Source of the DNA: Bin87 sp965116785
GTDB lineage: Bacteria > Chloroflexota > Dehalococcoidia > Lucifugimonadales > UBA3495
Assembly: GCA_965116785.1 (NCBI GenBank)
Contig: OZ220731.1
Span: forward strand, 2,976,001 to 3,040,000
Length of the DNA stretch: 64,000 nt
Direction of reading: 5' to 3'
Positions 48,301 to 56,612 of this stretch are shown here, piece by piece. Under the pieces are notes generated by a model. The model was not told the origin of the DNA and made no database searches. It saw only the letters and a list, made by a program, of their open reading frames with translations. How positions within the stretch are numbered: the stretch's first letter is position 1; the number at the start of each line of letters is the position of its first letter. The position numbers and the translations under genes are program-made.

Positions 48301-49233
48301 CTAGCGGATCACCAGCACCGGCGTGTTGGAGTGCCGGATGACCCGGTCGGTGACGCTGCCCAGGACCATGCGGCCCACCCCGCTGCGGCCGTGGGTGGTC
48401 ATCACCACCAGGGACGGCTGCGCGGCGGCACGATCGATGATGCTCTGGGCGATGTTGTCGTCCACCGCGTGGGCCGTGTCGACGCCGTGGGCGTGGTCGA
48501 TGGCCATGCGGTTGGTCACGTCCTCAAGATACGCCGCCACGCCCTCCGCGTCCTCGTCGGCCATCTCCTCCGGCGAAGCGGGGTTGAAGTCGGGAACTGC
48601 GCCCATCTCCGGCGTGACCACCGTGAGCTGGCGGCGGTAATAATCGGTGGTCGGGGTCACCTGCAGCGCGGTGATGCGGGCCGAAAGGGCGGCCGCCATG
48701 TTGACCGCGTGGGGTATCGCCAGCTCGGAAAGGGGCGACCCGTCCAGCGGCACCACTACAGACTTGAGCGACGAGCCGGGAGAGGCCGGGCCGGTAACCG
48801 TGGCGCGCACGATGAGCATCGGATTGGGCACGGTGTGCAGCACCTTGTCGGTGATGCTGCCCATGACCCACCGGGAGATGCCGCCGCGCCCGTGGGTGCA
48901 CATGACCACCAGCGCGCCCGGATCGGTGCCGGCCTGGGCGACAATCACGTCGGCGGCCGGGCCGCGCTGGGTTGCGATGTTGACGGCGAACCCGGCGGCT
49001 TCGAGCCTCTGGCGGACCGGCTCCAGGGACGCCTCGGCCCGCTCCCGCGCCCCCATCTGCAGCTGGTCCGCAACGCGCGGCGAGCGCGAGCCCAGCACGT
49101 TGCCGGGAAGGATGTCATAAGCCTGGACGAGTTCAATGGGCACGGACAGGGTGGCGGCCACCAGCTCGGCGTAGGGCAGGGATTGTTCCGCCAGGTCCGA
49201 TCCGTCCAGCGGAACGATTATTTTCGAGTACAT
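48301..49233 (-). CDS. Universal stress protein, two USP domains
   Basis: A 310-residue protein with two UspA domains. The first starts KIIVPLDGSDLAEQSLPYAE and carries CTHGRGGISRWVMGSITDKV. The second starts VVVPLDGSPLSELAIPHA and carries TTHGRSGVGRMVLGSVTDRVIRHSNTP. Both have the GxxGxxxxxxGS ATP-binding motif intact. It resembles the protein at 40542-41552 in design but is not closely similar. A terminator follows it. Confidence 0.92.
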   Translation of the reverse strand: MYSKIIVPLDGSDLAEQSLPYAELVAATLSVPIELVQAYDILPGNVLGSRSPRVADQLQMGARERAEASLEPVRQRLEAAGFAVNIATQRGPAADVIVAQAGTDPGALVVMCTHGRGGISRWVMGSITDKVLHTVPNPMLIVRATVTGPASPGSSLKSVVVPLDGSPLSELAIPHAVNMAAALSARITALQVTPTTDYYRRQLTVVTPEMGAVPDFNPASPEEMADEDAEGVAAYLEDVTNRMAIDHAHGVDTAHAVDDNIAQSIIDRAAAQPSLVVMTTHGRSGVGRMVLGSVTDRVIRHSNTPVLVIR

Positions 49234-49423
49234 ACGATCTTCGTTCTCCAGGTTTGGGTTATCGCAATGACAGCCTCGTTCGCGGCGACCGTGTCACCGC
49301 GTTCAAGTGTACCACCGGCAGCGAGACCCCGAGCACGGCCAGCGCACGCGGAGCGTCCGTGCCACCGCAGTCATTCCGGCGCGGGAACGCCACCACGCTC
49401 TCGCGTACCCACTTTGCCTGGAC

Positions 49424-49520
49424 TGTCATTGCGAGCGAAGCGCGGCAATCTCGTTGCGGCAAGGAACGCTGCTGCGGGCACGAGATCGCCACGTCGCTAC
49501 GCTCCTCGCGATGACAAAAT
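49424..49520. repeat. Dispersed family B element near glutamine synthetase
   Basis: Contains TGTCATTGCGAGCGAAGCGC then GGCAATCTC (identical, inverted, to the segment inside larC), then CGAGATCGCCACGTCGCTAC and CTCCTCGCGATGACA, which mirrors the left side. So it is a full pair of half-sites. It lies in the 457-bp gap before the glutamine synthetase gene. A possible TACAAT box occurs at 49653-49658, with no clear -35. Confidence 0.75.
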
Positions 49521-49690
49521 GGGTACGCATGGGCGTCACCACGCACTTGATGCGGGGCCGGCATCGAGATCCGCGCTGTCAACCTCCTCTTGGTAACAAA
49601 CTTTTTACATGTGAACGGCTGCGACAGGGCGATTTAACCCGGCGAGTTCGGGTACAATATTTGGACAATCTGGACTTAGAGGTCTGTTTC

Positions 49691-50713
49691 ATGAGTTACA
49701 AGGCGGAATATATCTGGATCGACGGGCAGCAGCCCACCGCCAAGCTCCGGTCGAAGGCAAAGATCGTTCCCGACGGCGAAGATCCTCCCATCTGGGGTTT
49801 CGACGGCTCCAGCACCAACCAGGCCCCGGGCGAAAACTCGGACTGCGTGCTGAGCCCGGTGCTGATGGTTCCTGACCCGATACGCGGCGGCAACCACAAG
49901 CTGGTGATGTGCGAAGTGCTGCTCACCGACATGACGCCGCACCCCTCCAACACCCGGGCTGGCTGCGCCGCCGCGGCGGAGCAATACGCTTCCCTGGACT
50001 TCTGGTTCGGCATCGAGCAGGAGTACACCTTCTTTGACGGCATCAAGCCGCTGGGTTGGCCGGACAACGGCTTCCCTGCGCCCCAGGGCGGATACTACTG
50101 CGGCGTGGGTTCCGACGAGGTCTTCGGCAGGCCCGTGGTGGAACAGCACATGGATGCGTGCCTGTACTCCGGCCTGGCCTTCTCCGGAATTAACGGCGAG
50201 GTGATGCCGGCCCAATGGGAGTTCCAGATCGGACCCATCGGAGCCCCGGCGGTGGGCGACCACCTGTGGCTGGCCCGCTGGCTGCTGTACCGCATCGGCG
50301 AGGATGTGTTGACCGTTGACGGTCGCCGTGGCATCAGCGCGACGCTCGACCCCAAGCCGGTCAAGGGCGACTGGAACGGCGCCGGCGCCCACACCAATTT
50401 CTCGACCAACACGATGCGGGAGAACCTCGACGCCTGCATCGCGGCGGCCGAAGCGCTACAGACGCGCCATGATCTGCACATCGCCAACTACGGCGACCGC
50501 ATCGAAGAGCGCCTGACCGGCCTGCACGAGACCTGCTCCTACCGGGAGTTCCGCTACGGCATATCCGACCGGGGCGCCTCGGTTCGGATACCGTGGCAGG
50601 TTGCCCGGGACGGCATGGGCTACATCGAAGACCGGCGTCCCAACGCCAACTGCGACCCCTACACCGTGACGCGGTTGATCATCGAAACCGTGGGCGGTGC
50701 AGTCTCAGCCTAG
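49691..50713 (+). CDS. Type II glutamine synthetase
   Basis: A 340-residue eukaryote-like GSII enzyme. It has KAEYIWIDG, IWGFDGSSTNQAPG, FWFGIEQEYTFFDG (metal-binding Glus), MPAQWEFQIGP, NGAGAHTNFST for ATP and glutamate binding, and DRGASVRIPWQV. GSII assimilates ammonium into glutamine and is found in a minority of bacteria. The start at 49691 gives MSYKAEYIWIDG. A terminator-like hairpin follows at 50755. An adenylylation Tyr, as in GSI, is not expected here. Confidence 0.95.
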   Translation: MSYKAEYIWIDGQQPTAKLRSKAKIVPDGEDPPIWGFDGSSTNQAPGENSDCVLSPVLMVPDPIRGGNHKLVMCEVLLTDMTPHPSNTRAGCAAAAEQYASLDFWFGIEQEYTFFDGIKPLGWPDNGFPAPQGGYYCGVGSDEVFGRPVVEQHMDACLYSGLAFSGINGEVMPAQWEFQIGPIGAPAVGDHLWLARWLLYRIGEDVLTVDGRRGISATLDPKPVKGDWNGAGAHTNFSTNTMRENLDACIAAAEALQTRHDLHIANYGDRIEERLTGLHETCSYREFRYGISDRGASVRIPWQVARDGMGYIEDRRPNANCDPYTVTRLIIETVGGAVSA

Positions 50714-50754
50714 AGCCTGCGCCAAAACCGGGACCGATCCCGGAGATCGACTTT

Positions 50755-50787
50755 GGCGGTCGCTACCGTACCCACGGAGCGACCGCC
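50755..50787 (+). terminator. Intrinsic terminator after glutamine synthetase
   Basis: GGCGGTCGCT and AGCGACCGCC are perfect 10-bp arms around a 13-bp loop, followed by TTTCATTTC. It lies 41 bp after the synthetase stop on the plus strand. This is a typical rho-independent terminator layout with a modest T-tail. Confidence 0.78.
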
Positions 50788-50829
50788 TTTCATTTCACAC
50801 CACCGTTAAGGCGGACGTATCAGCTGCCA

Positions 50830-51129
50830 TCATTTCGGCAGGCCCTGCTCGTTGTACAACTCTTCCTGCCAAGCTTTAGACGGTGGGTTGTCCTCATCGT
50901 ACTGGTCAGAGTGCTCCTCACGCCAGCGGCGGCCGGCCGCGCTCAACGTCCTATACTCTTGGTCCGATTCCTCATCCGTCATCCGGCGGCGCGGCATTGG
51001 CGTTTTGGCGTCTAGATCATCCAATGCTGCTTTGAGCACCCGTTCTACCGCGTCCGGGCCGGCAATGCCCAGACGTCTTGCCAAGTCGACGATAAAGGCC
51101 TCGGTCTCGGGTTTCAGTTCCGTAGCCAT
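50830..51129 (-). CDS. Orphan VapB-type antitoxin (Rv0623/PSK-like)
   Basis: A 99-residue protein: ETEAFIVDLARRLGIAGPDAVERVLKAAL is an RHH-like DNA-binding start, as in Rv0623-type antitoxins, and the C-terminal end is very acidic and polar (SDQYDEDNPPSKAWQEELYN). Its expected PIN toxin would be downstream at 50714-50829, but there is no room and only a terminator hairpin. It is therefore an orphan. Confidence 0.65.
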   Translation of the reverse strand: MATELKPETEAFIVDLARRLGIAGPDAVERVLKAALDDLDAKTPMPRRRMTDEESDQEYRTLSAAGRRWREEHSDQYDEDNPPSKAWQEELYNEQGLPK

Positions 51130-51207
51130 CTGGTACTCCGGACACTTTCAGCGCCGTCACATTACACGTGCGGCGACGGCACAGAATTTATTGATCATCA
51201 GCAAGCC

Positions 51208-52164
51208 TTACTCCAGGCGCAAAAGCACATCCGCAGGGTTGATGCCGCAGTGAGTGAGCAATTTCTTCGCATTGCTAACGGCTGCGCGCGAACTGATGTT
51301 TCCTTCGTACACAAATGGCGTGCCGGCTACGAATTTGCTGGAGCTGAACGGTTTCCCAGTTGGATGTATCGGAACGCTGTTCACAATGAAACGTTTTGCG
51401 CTGGATGCGACAGGCACGCCGGTTTCCGTCAAGAGGCCACGCTGACACAGCCAATCAACGGTAACGTGCACCAACTGTCTCCAACTGGTAACCAAATGAT
51501 CGGGTGCCCCGGGAAAACGTACTGCCGTGGGGTTGCTGTCGCCGGCGTCAGGCTTGAGACTAGACATTGCCTCCCATCCGTCCTCTATCGGAGCAGCAGG
51601 TGGTGGCGGTGCGGTCAGAATGTCTTGGGACGCACTAGGTGACGCTAGAGGTGCCACCGGGAGAATCGGATCAGCAGCCGGAATAGATTTTCCAGATCGG
51701 AGGTTGGGATGCCAAAGCAATAGGAACTGTAGCGCACACTCATGAGCCGGGGTGATGTCGACCCGAACGTCCAGGACTTTCTTTTGTTCGAGTGGAACTT
51801 GCTCAAAAGTCCGGTACAGTTGCCAATGACTCCCGTCGGTCACCCCAGCGTAGGCGATACCTTGCTGGATGCAGTAGTTCACGGCTTGGGTCAGATTGTT
51901 TTCGACTATAGTTCCCAAGCGTTTGGCTTCAATGACTGCTGCCGGTTGCGGCCCTGGACCATGGAGAGCGTAATCCGCCCACCCCACGTTGACGCGATAT
52001 TCAGGCGTAACCAGATCTGGGTTAGATGTATCCCAACCGAGCACATCCAGCAGCGGGTCGATCAATGCCATACGGGTGCGGGTTTCGTTTTCGCGCAGGG
52101 ACTGGCCGTGGTCGCGGATCCGCCGCTGCAGCGTCTCTATCACTTCAACCAGATCATCCAGCAT
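51208..52164 (-). CDS. HsdR N-terminal-like (type I restriction R domain) protein
   Basis: A 318-residue protein. The N-terminal 150 residues have the HsdR-N nuclease fold: NETRTRMALIDPLLDVLGWD, VNVGWADYALHGPG, and PAAVIEAKRLG (Asp, then Glu-x-Lys of PD-(D/E)XK), then YAGVTDGSHWQLYRTF. The middle is a Pro-rich linker (ILTAPPPPAAPIEDG); the C-terminal 100 residues end with a possible small DNA-binding domain. No helicase or methylase gene accompanies it, so it is not a full restriction system. It sits just downstream of the tandem hicAB array. Confidence 0.8.
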   Translation of the reverse strand: MLDDLVEVIETLQRRIRDHGQSLRENETRTRMALIDPLLDVLGWDTSNPDLVTPEYRVNVGWADYALHGPGPQPAAVIEAKRLGTIVENNLTQAVNYCIQQGIAYAGVTDGSHWQLYRTFEQVPLEQKKVLDVRVDITPAHECALQFLLLWHPNLRSGKSIPAADPILPVAPLASPSASQDILTAPPPPAAPIEDGWEAMSSLKPDAGDSNPTAVRFPGAPDHLVTSWRQLVHVTVDWLCQRGLLTETGVPVASSAKRFIVNSVPIHPTGKPFSSSKFVAGTPFVYEGNISSRAAVSNAKKLLTHCGINPADVLLRLE

Positions 52165-52198
52165 GGCTCCTCCCGTCGCTCGTTGCGGTTCAGACTGC

Positions 52199-52624
52199 CT
52201 AGTCCGCGGCCACCAACTCGCATCCTAGAGCTTTGAGCGCTTTGAATACCCGGTCGATGGGGGTGGAATAGTCCAGACTCAGCAATTGGTCGGCGTCTTC
52301 GATGCTGATCCCCAGCCGTTCCGCCAGGTCCGACCGGCTGATGCCCTGCTCGCGCATGGCCGTGTACAGGTCCAGCTGGGCCGCGATGACAGGCTGGACG
52401 GTCAGCAATTCCTGCCCGTTCTGGTACGGGCTGGGGGTGGGGAGTTCTTCCTGCTGTTTGATGCATGCAGCCAACGCCACAACCAGGCAATCTTCAGCGT
52501 TGATAAGAGCCTCCCGGAAGGTAAAACCGCCGGTGATGGCCCCGTTGAGGTCCGGGAAAATCGCGGTGACGCCGTCACCATCCCATTCATTGCCGGTCAT
52601 GTTGCATGGATAGACGTACTGCAT
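52199..52624 (-). CDS. hicB: HicB-type antitoxin with HTH (module c)
   Basis: A 141-residue HicB: MQYVYPCNMTGNEWDGDGV and AIFPDLNGAITGGFTF form the degenerate RNase H-like HicB domain, and AMREQGISRSDLAERLGIS is an Xre-like DNA-binding domain. The C-terminus differs from the two neighbouring copies (IEDADQLLSLDYSTPIDRVF). The antitoxin follows its toxin with a short gap. The first 100 residues are almost identical to those of module a. Confidence 0.86.
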   Translation of the reverse strand: MQYVYPCNMTGNEWDGDGVTAIFPDLNGAITGGFTFREALINAEDCLVVALAACIKQQEELPTPSPYQNGQELLTVQPVIAAQLDLYTAMREQGISRSDLAERLGISIEDADQLLSLDYSTPIDRVFKALKALGCELVAAD

Positions 52625-52626
52625 AA

Positions 52627-52833
52627 TCAAAACTCCCTCGGGTTAATACCCAGCTGGCGGAGCATTGCATAAAAGGTTCCTTGCGCGATTTCGCCATGCT
52701 GCACCGACGCTCTCCGGCTGCCCAGGAAAAACGTGCCATGGCTGCCCTTGCCATCCGCCGGGTCGAAACGCCATTCCAGATTATTGCGTCTGGCATAACG
52801 CCGGGCGCGCCTCACGAATTCCCTGCCGTTCAT
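52627..52833 (-). CDS. hicA: HicA-type toxin (module c)
   Basis: A 68-residue HicA mRNA interferase: MNGREFVRRARRYARRNNLE, then KGSHGTFFLG with the catalytic His, and ASVQHGEIAQGTFYAMLRQL. It is the same as module a apart from Asn/Gly at residue 18. It is the first gene of the last of three tandem hicA-hicB modules. The start codon lies 10 bp after the stop of the previous module. Confidence 0.88.
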   Translation of the reverse strand: MNGREFVRRARRYARRNNLEWRFDPADGKGSHGTFFLGSRRASVQHGEIAQGTFYAMLRQLGINPREF

Positions 52834-52843
52834 GCGCGGACTA

Positions 52844-53278
52844 TCAAGCCGCCTGCTCCGCTACTGCCAGCTCGCATCCCACAGCGCGCAGGGCCTTGAT
52901 AACCTCGGCGATGGGAGTGGAGTAATCCAGGCTCAACAGTTTATCCACGGCGTCGCTGCTGATCCCCAGCCGTTCCGCCAGATCCGCCCGGCTGATGCCC
53001 TGTTCCCGCATGGCAGCGTACAGGTCCAGCTGGGCCGCGATGACAGGCTGGACGGTCAGCAATTCCTGCCCGTCCTGATAAGGGCTGGGGGTAGGCAGTT
53101 TTCGCTCTGAAACAATATAGCCCTCCAGAGCAACCACCAGGCAATCTTCGGCCAATATGAGGGAATCCCGGAAGGTGAAACTGCCCGTAATGGCTTCAGC
53201 TATGTCTGTAAAAGTAACGACGAAGCCTTCCCCGTTTTCTTCAGTGCCTTTGATGTTGCAAGGATAAAGGTACTTCAT
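52844..53278 (-). CDS. hicB: HicB-type antitoxin with HTH (module b)
   Basis: A 144-residue HicB. The N-terminal part MKYLYPCNIKGTEENGEGFV and TFTDIAEAITGSFTF is only moderately like modules a and c. The HTH and C-terminus (GISSDAVDKLLSLDYSTPIA then EVIKALRAVGCELAVAEQAA) closely match module a. Its start overlaps the hicA stop as TGATG. Confidence 0.87.
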   Translation of the reverse strand: MKYLYPCNIKGTEENGEGFVVTFTDIAEAITGSFTFRDSLILAEDCLVVALEGYIVSERKLPTPSPYQDGQELLTVQPVIAAQLDLYAAMREQGISRADLAERLGISSDAVDKLLSLDYSTPIAEVIKALRAVGCELAVAEQAA

Positions 53279-53484
53279 CAGAACTCCCGGTTGTTGATGC
53301 CCAATTGCCGCAGCATCTCAAACAGCATTGGCCGCGAAATCTGGCCATGTTGGACGGTAGTATATCGTTCCTCAATCCAAAACCTGCCGTGGCTACCCTT
53401 GCCACGCGAGGGCTCGAAACGCCATTCCAGCCCGTTGCGTCTGGCGTAGCGCCGGGCGCGCCTCACGAATTCCCTGCCGTTCAT
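53278..53484 (-). CDS. hicA: HicA-type toxin (module b)
   Basis: A 68-residue HicA: MNGREFVRRARRYARRNGLE, KGSHGRFWIEERYTTVQHGQ and MLRQLGINNREF. The catalytic His is present in KGSH. Residues 1-25 and the upstream 50 bp are nearly identical to module c, while the rest is the most diverged of the three. The start at 53484 was set by the paralogues; the longer frame to 53562 has no support. Confidence 0.86.
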   Translation of the reverse strand: MNGREFVRRARRYARRNGLEWRFEPSRGKGSHGRFWIEERYTTVQHGQISRPMLFEMLRQLGINNREF

Positions 53485-53494
53485 GCGCGGACTA

Positions 53495-53929
53495 TCAAGC
53501 CGCTTGCTCCGTCGCCGCCAGCTCGCAGCCCAGGGTGCGCAGAGCTTTGATAACCTCGGCAATGGGTGTGCGGTAGTCCAGGCTCAACAGTTTATACACG
53601 GCGTCGCTGGTGATGCCCAGCCGTTCCGCCAGGTCCGACCGGCTGATGCCCTGCTCGCGCATGGCCGTGTACAAATCAAGTTGAGCGGCGATGACGGGCT
53701 GGACGGTCAGCAGTTCCTGCCCGTCCTGGAAAGGACTGGGGGTGGGGAGTTCTTCCTGCTGTTTGATGCATGCAGCCAACGCCACAACCAGGCAATCTTC
53801 AGCGTTGATAAGAGCCTCCCGGAAGGTAAAACCGCCGGTGATGGCCCCGTTGAGGTCCGGGAAAATCGCGGTGACGCCGTCACCATCCCATTCATTGCCG
53901 GTCATGTTGCATGGATAGACGTACTGCAT
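53495..53929 (-). CDS. hicB: HicB-type antitoxin with HTH (module a, mosaic)
   Basis: A 144-residue HicB with a mosaic sequence. Residues 1-100 are nearly identical to module c (MQYVYPCNMTGNEWDG), but from about residue 105 onward (SDAVYKLLSLDYRTPIAEVI) it follows module b. The change of partner falls within the HTH. This can only have come about by recombination between the tandem copies. The true ATG is at 53929; a TTG six bases earlier would add two residues. Confidence 0.87.
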   Translation of the reverse strand: MQYVYPCNMTGNEWDGDGVTAIFPDLNGAITGGFTFREALINAEDCLVVALAACIKQQEELPTPSPFQDGQELLTVQPVIAAQLDLYTAMREQGISRSDLAERLGITSDAVYKLLSLDYRTPIAEVIKALRTLGCELAATEQAA

Positions 53930-53931
53930 AA

Positions 53932-54138
53932 TCAAAACTCCCTCGGGTTAATACCCAGCTGGCGGAGCATTGCATAAAAAGTTCCCTGCGCAATTTCGCC
54001 ATGCTGCACCGACGCTCTCCGGCTGCCCAGGAAAAACGTGCCATGACTGCCTTTGCCATCCGCCGGGTCGAAACGCCATTCCAGCCCGTTGCGACGAGCG
54101 TAGCGCCGGGCGCGCCTCACGAATTCCCTGCCATTCAT
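53932..54138 (-). CDS. hicA: HicA-type toxin (module a)
   Basis: A 68-residue HicA with MNGREFVRRARRYARRNGLE, KGSHGTFFLGSRRASVQHGE and MLRQLGINPREF. It is the first toxin of the array when read in the direction of transcription, starting 31 bp after the acs stop, so read-through from acs may drive it. The catalytic His is intact. Confidence 0.88.
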   Translation of the reverse strand: MNGREFVRRARRYARRNGLEWRFDPADGKGSHGTFFLGSRRASVQHGEIAQGTFYAMLRQLGINPREF

Positions 54139-54169
54139 GATCTCTGTGAGACGCGCCGGCTAAACGTTC

Positions 54170-56074
54170 CTACTCCTCCAGCGTCGTGATATCCCCCGGG
54201 TCCAGGCCCAGCTCCTGGGCCTTGAGCAACCGGCGCATGATCTTGCCCGAGCGGGTCTTGGGCAGCGTCGGCGTGAACTCGATCTCCGACGGGACGGCGA
54301 TGGGGCCCAGCTCGCGGCGCACGTGGAGCTGCAGGTCGTTGATCATGCGGTCGGAGCCCTCGCTGCCCATGCGCAGGGTGACGAAGCCCTTGATCACCTC
54401 GCCGCGCAGCTGGTCGGGCTTGCCGATGACCGCCGCCTCGGCGACCTCCGGATGCGAGACCAGCGCAGACTCCACCTCGGCGGAGCCGATGCGGTGGCCG
54501 GCCACGTTGAGCACGTCGTCGGCGCGACCCACCACCATGTAGTACCCGTCGGCGTCGCGCAGGGCCACGTCGCCGGAGGAGTACACGCCGGGAATCTGGC
54601 TCCAGGTATCGGCGTACCGGTCATGGTCGCCCCAGACGGTGCGGGAGAAATGGGGGAAGGGACGACGGATAACCAGGAAACCGCCCTTGTCCGGTTCCTC
54701 GATGGGCTGGCCCTCCCGGTCGACGATGTCCATGACGGCGCCCGGGAGGGGCTTGCCGACCCGGCCGGGACGGGATGTCATGGTGGCGGTGGTGCCCAGG
54801 CAGGGGCCTCCGGTCTCGGTCTGCCACCAGTTGTCGACCATGTGCGCCCACTCGCCGCCGCCGCAGATGTGCTCGTAGGCCCAGCGCAGGGCCTCCGGGT
54901 TCAGCGGCTCGCCGGCGCAGGTGAGGAACCGCAGCGAGCGCAGGTTGTACTGGCTGGCCGGCTCCTCGCCGTAACGCATGAGCATCCGCACCGCCGTGGG
55001 CGCGGTGAAGATGACGTTGACGCCGTACTTCTCGATGACCTCGTAGAACACGGCGCTGTGCGGGAAGTCCGGTGCCCCCTCGCGGAACACGGTGGTGGCG
55101 CCGGCCACCAGCGGCGCGTACACGATGTAGCTGTGACCCACGACCCAGCCGATGTCGGACATGCACCAGAACACGTCGTTGTCCTTGACGTCCCAGAAGT
55201 TTTTGAAGTGGTAGTGGGTGCCCACCATGTAGCCGCCGTGAACGTGCACGACGCCCTTGGGCTTGCCGGTGGTGCCGCTGGTGTAGAGGATGTACAGCGG
55301 GTCCTCGGCGTCCATGACTTCGGCGGGGCAGTCGATGCCGCTGCGGGCCATCAGGCCATCGAAGTCGGTTTCGCCGTCGCGCAGGTCTTCGAGGGCCAAC
55401 TCGCGGCGGAAGACGATGACGTGTTCCAGGCTGTCGCAGCCCTCCACGGCCTCGTCGGCGATGCCCTTGAGGTCCACGCGGTTGCCGCGGCGGTAGCCGT
55501 AGTCGCCGGTGATGAGCGCCTTGGCGCTGGCGTCCTGGATGCGGTCGCGCAGGGACCCGACGCTGAAGCCGGCATAGACCACGCTGTGGATGGCGCCGAT
55601 GCGGGCGCAGGCCAGCATGCTGATAGCCCCCTCGGGGGTCAATGGCATGTAGATGACGACGCGATCGCCCTTGCCCACACCCAGGGATTTCAGCCCGTTG
55701 GCGAAGCGGTTGACCTGCTGGGCCAGCCGCGCGTAGGTGTACACCTGCTCGGTTCCGTCTTCACCGAGCCAGATGAGGGCGGCCTTGTTGCGCCGGTCCG
55801 TGGCAAGGTGGCGGTCCAGGGCGTTGTAGGCGATGTTGGTCTGGCCGCCCACAAACCAGCGGAAGTTGGGGTAGTCCCACTGGAACACGTCGTCCCACCT
55901 GCGGAACCAGTGCAGTTCCTCGGCGGCCTCGGCCCAGAAACCCTCGGGGTCCTCCACGGAACGGGCGTAGACGCCGTCGTAGTCGGTCATGGTGGCCTGC
56001 TCGACCACGTGGGGCGGAGGCGGAATCTCGCCGGCCTCCTGCAAAAGATGGTCAATCTGTCCCTGCTGAACCAT
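54170..56074 (-). CDS. acs: Acetyl-CoA synthetase
   Basis: A 634-residue AMP-forming acetyl-CoA synthetase. Motifs: YTSGTTGKPKGVVHVHGGY for ATP, WWQTETGGP in the middle, and PKTRSGKIMRRLL at the C-terminus, with the lysine that is acetylated in regulated relatives. It makes acetyl-CoA from acetate, ATP and CoA. It stands alone but is directly upstream of the hicAB array on the same strand. Length is typical. Confidence 0.96.
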   Translation of the reverse strand: MVQQGQIDHLLQEAGEIPPPPHVVEQATMTDYDGVYARSVEDPEGFWAEAAEELHWFRRWDDVFQWDYPNFRWFVGGQTNIAYNALDRHLATDRRNKAALIWLGEDGTEQVYTYARLAQQVNRFANGLKSLGVGKGDRVVIYMPLTPEGAISMLACARIGAIHSVVYAGFSVGSLRDRIQDASAKALITGDYGYRRGNRVDLKGIADEAVEGCDSLEHVIVFRRELALEDLRDGETDFDGLMARSGIDCPAEVMDAEDPLYILYTSGTTGKPKGVVHVHGGYMVGTHYHFKNFWDVKDNDVFWCMSDIGWVVGHSYIVYAPLVAGATTVFREGAPDFPHSAVFYEVIEKYGVNVIFTAPTAVRMLMRYGEEPASQYNLRSLRFLTCAGEPLNPEALRWAYEHICGGGEWAHMVDNWWQTETGGPCLGTTATMTSRPGRVGKPLPGAVMDIVDREGQPIEEPDKGGFLVIRRPFPHFSRTVWGDHDRYADTWSQIPGVYSSGDVALRDADGYYMVVGRADDVLNVAGHRIGSAEVESALVSHPEVAEAAVIGKPDQLRGEVIKGFVTLRMGSEGSDRMINDLQLHVRRELGPIAVPSEIEFTPTLPKTRSGKIMRRLLKAQELGLDPGDITTLEE

Positions 56075-56216
56075 AAAAGCGCACCTCGCACCTGAAAGTG
56101 TTGAGTGCGCCTATTGTAGCGGGAACGGGGGGATGATGTATTTGGGCGAGTTTAGCCTCGACTTATCTCTGGAACGGCGTGTGGTCAACTCGTGGGTCAA
56201 TGGCGCCGGTTGATGA

Positions 56217-56612
56217 CTATGCCTCACCCAAACCGCGGAACGCCAAGGCGAGGCCTTGGTCAAAGGTCATCATCTCATCGATGCCACGTCGCTGGCAGGA
56301 GGCCAGGTGGCACAGGTCGCGGGCGGAGAGTGTCGGGTACTGCTCGTGGAGTTGGCGGGCGAGCAGGACGTCTTCTTGCTCGCGGGGCCACACTTCGACT
56401 CCATACAGCCGTACCAGTGCCACCGCACGGTCGAACGTGCCGGCGCGGCCCACGCGGAGATAGGCGTGGGCTAACTCCTGCAACACCTCCGCCGATGTGC
56501 ACAATGGAGAGCCGCTATTGTATGAGCGGCGCAGGAAATCCCAGGCGGCGGGTTGTAGCGGATGAGGGCCGCCTACCGCGTACATGAACACATTGGTTTC
56601 GACGAATGTCAT
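56217..56612 (-). CDS. VapC-like PIN-domain toxin
   Basis: A 131-residue PIN RNase: TFVETNVFMYAVGG, CTSAEVLQELAHAYLRVGR and LSARDLCHLASCQRRGIDEMMTFD hold the four acids. The start overlaps the stop of the antitoxin gene as ATGA. The first position is Glu-Thr-Asn rather than Asp-Thr-Asn, a variation known among VapC proteins. Confidence 0.83.
   Translation of the reverse strand: MTFVETNVFMYAVGGPHPLQPAAWDFLRRSYNSGSPLCTSAEVLQELAHAYLRVGRAGTFDRAVALVRLYGVEVWPREQEDVLLARQLHEQYPTLSARDLCHLASCQRRGIDEMMTFDQGLALAFRGLGEA

Noticed and set aside
54323..56095. 590-residue plus-strand ORF opposite acs
   Set aside because: Antisense shadow of acetyl-CoA synthetase with the typical VVGH/DVGG bias and no domain.
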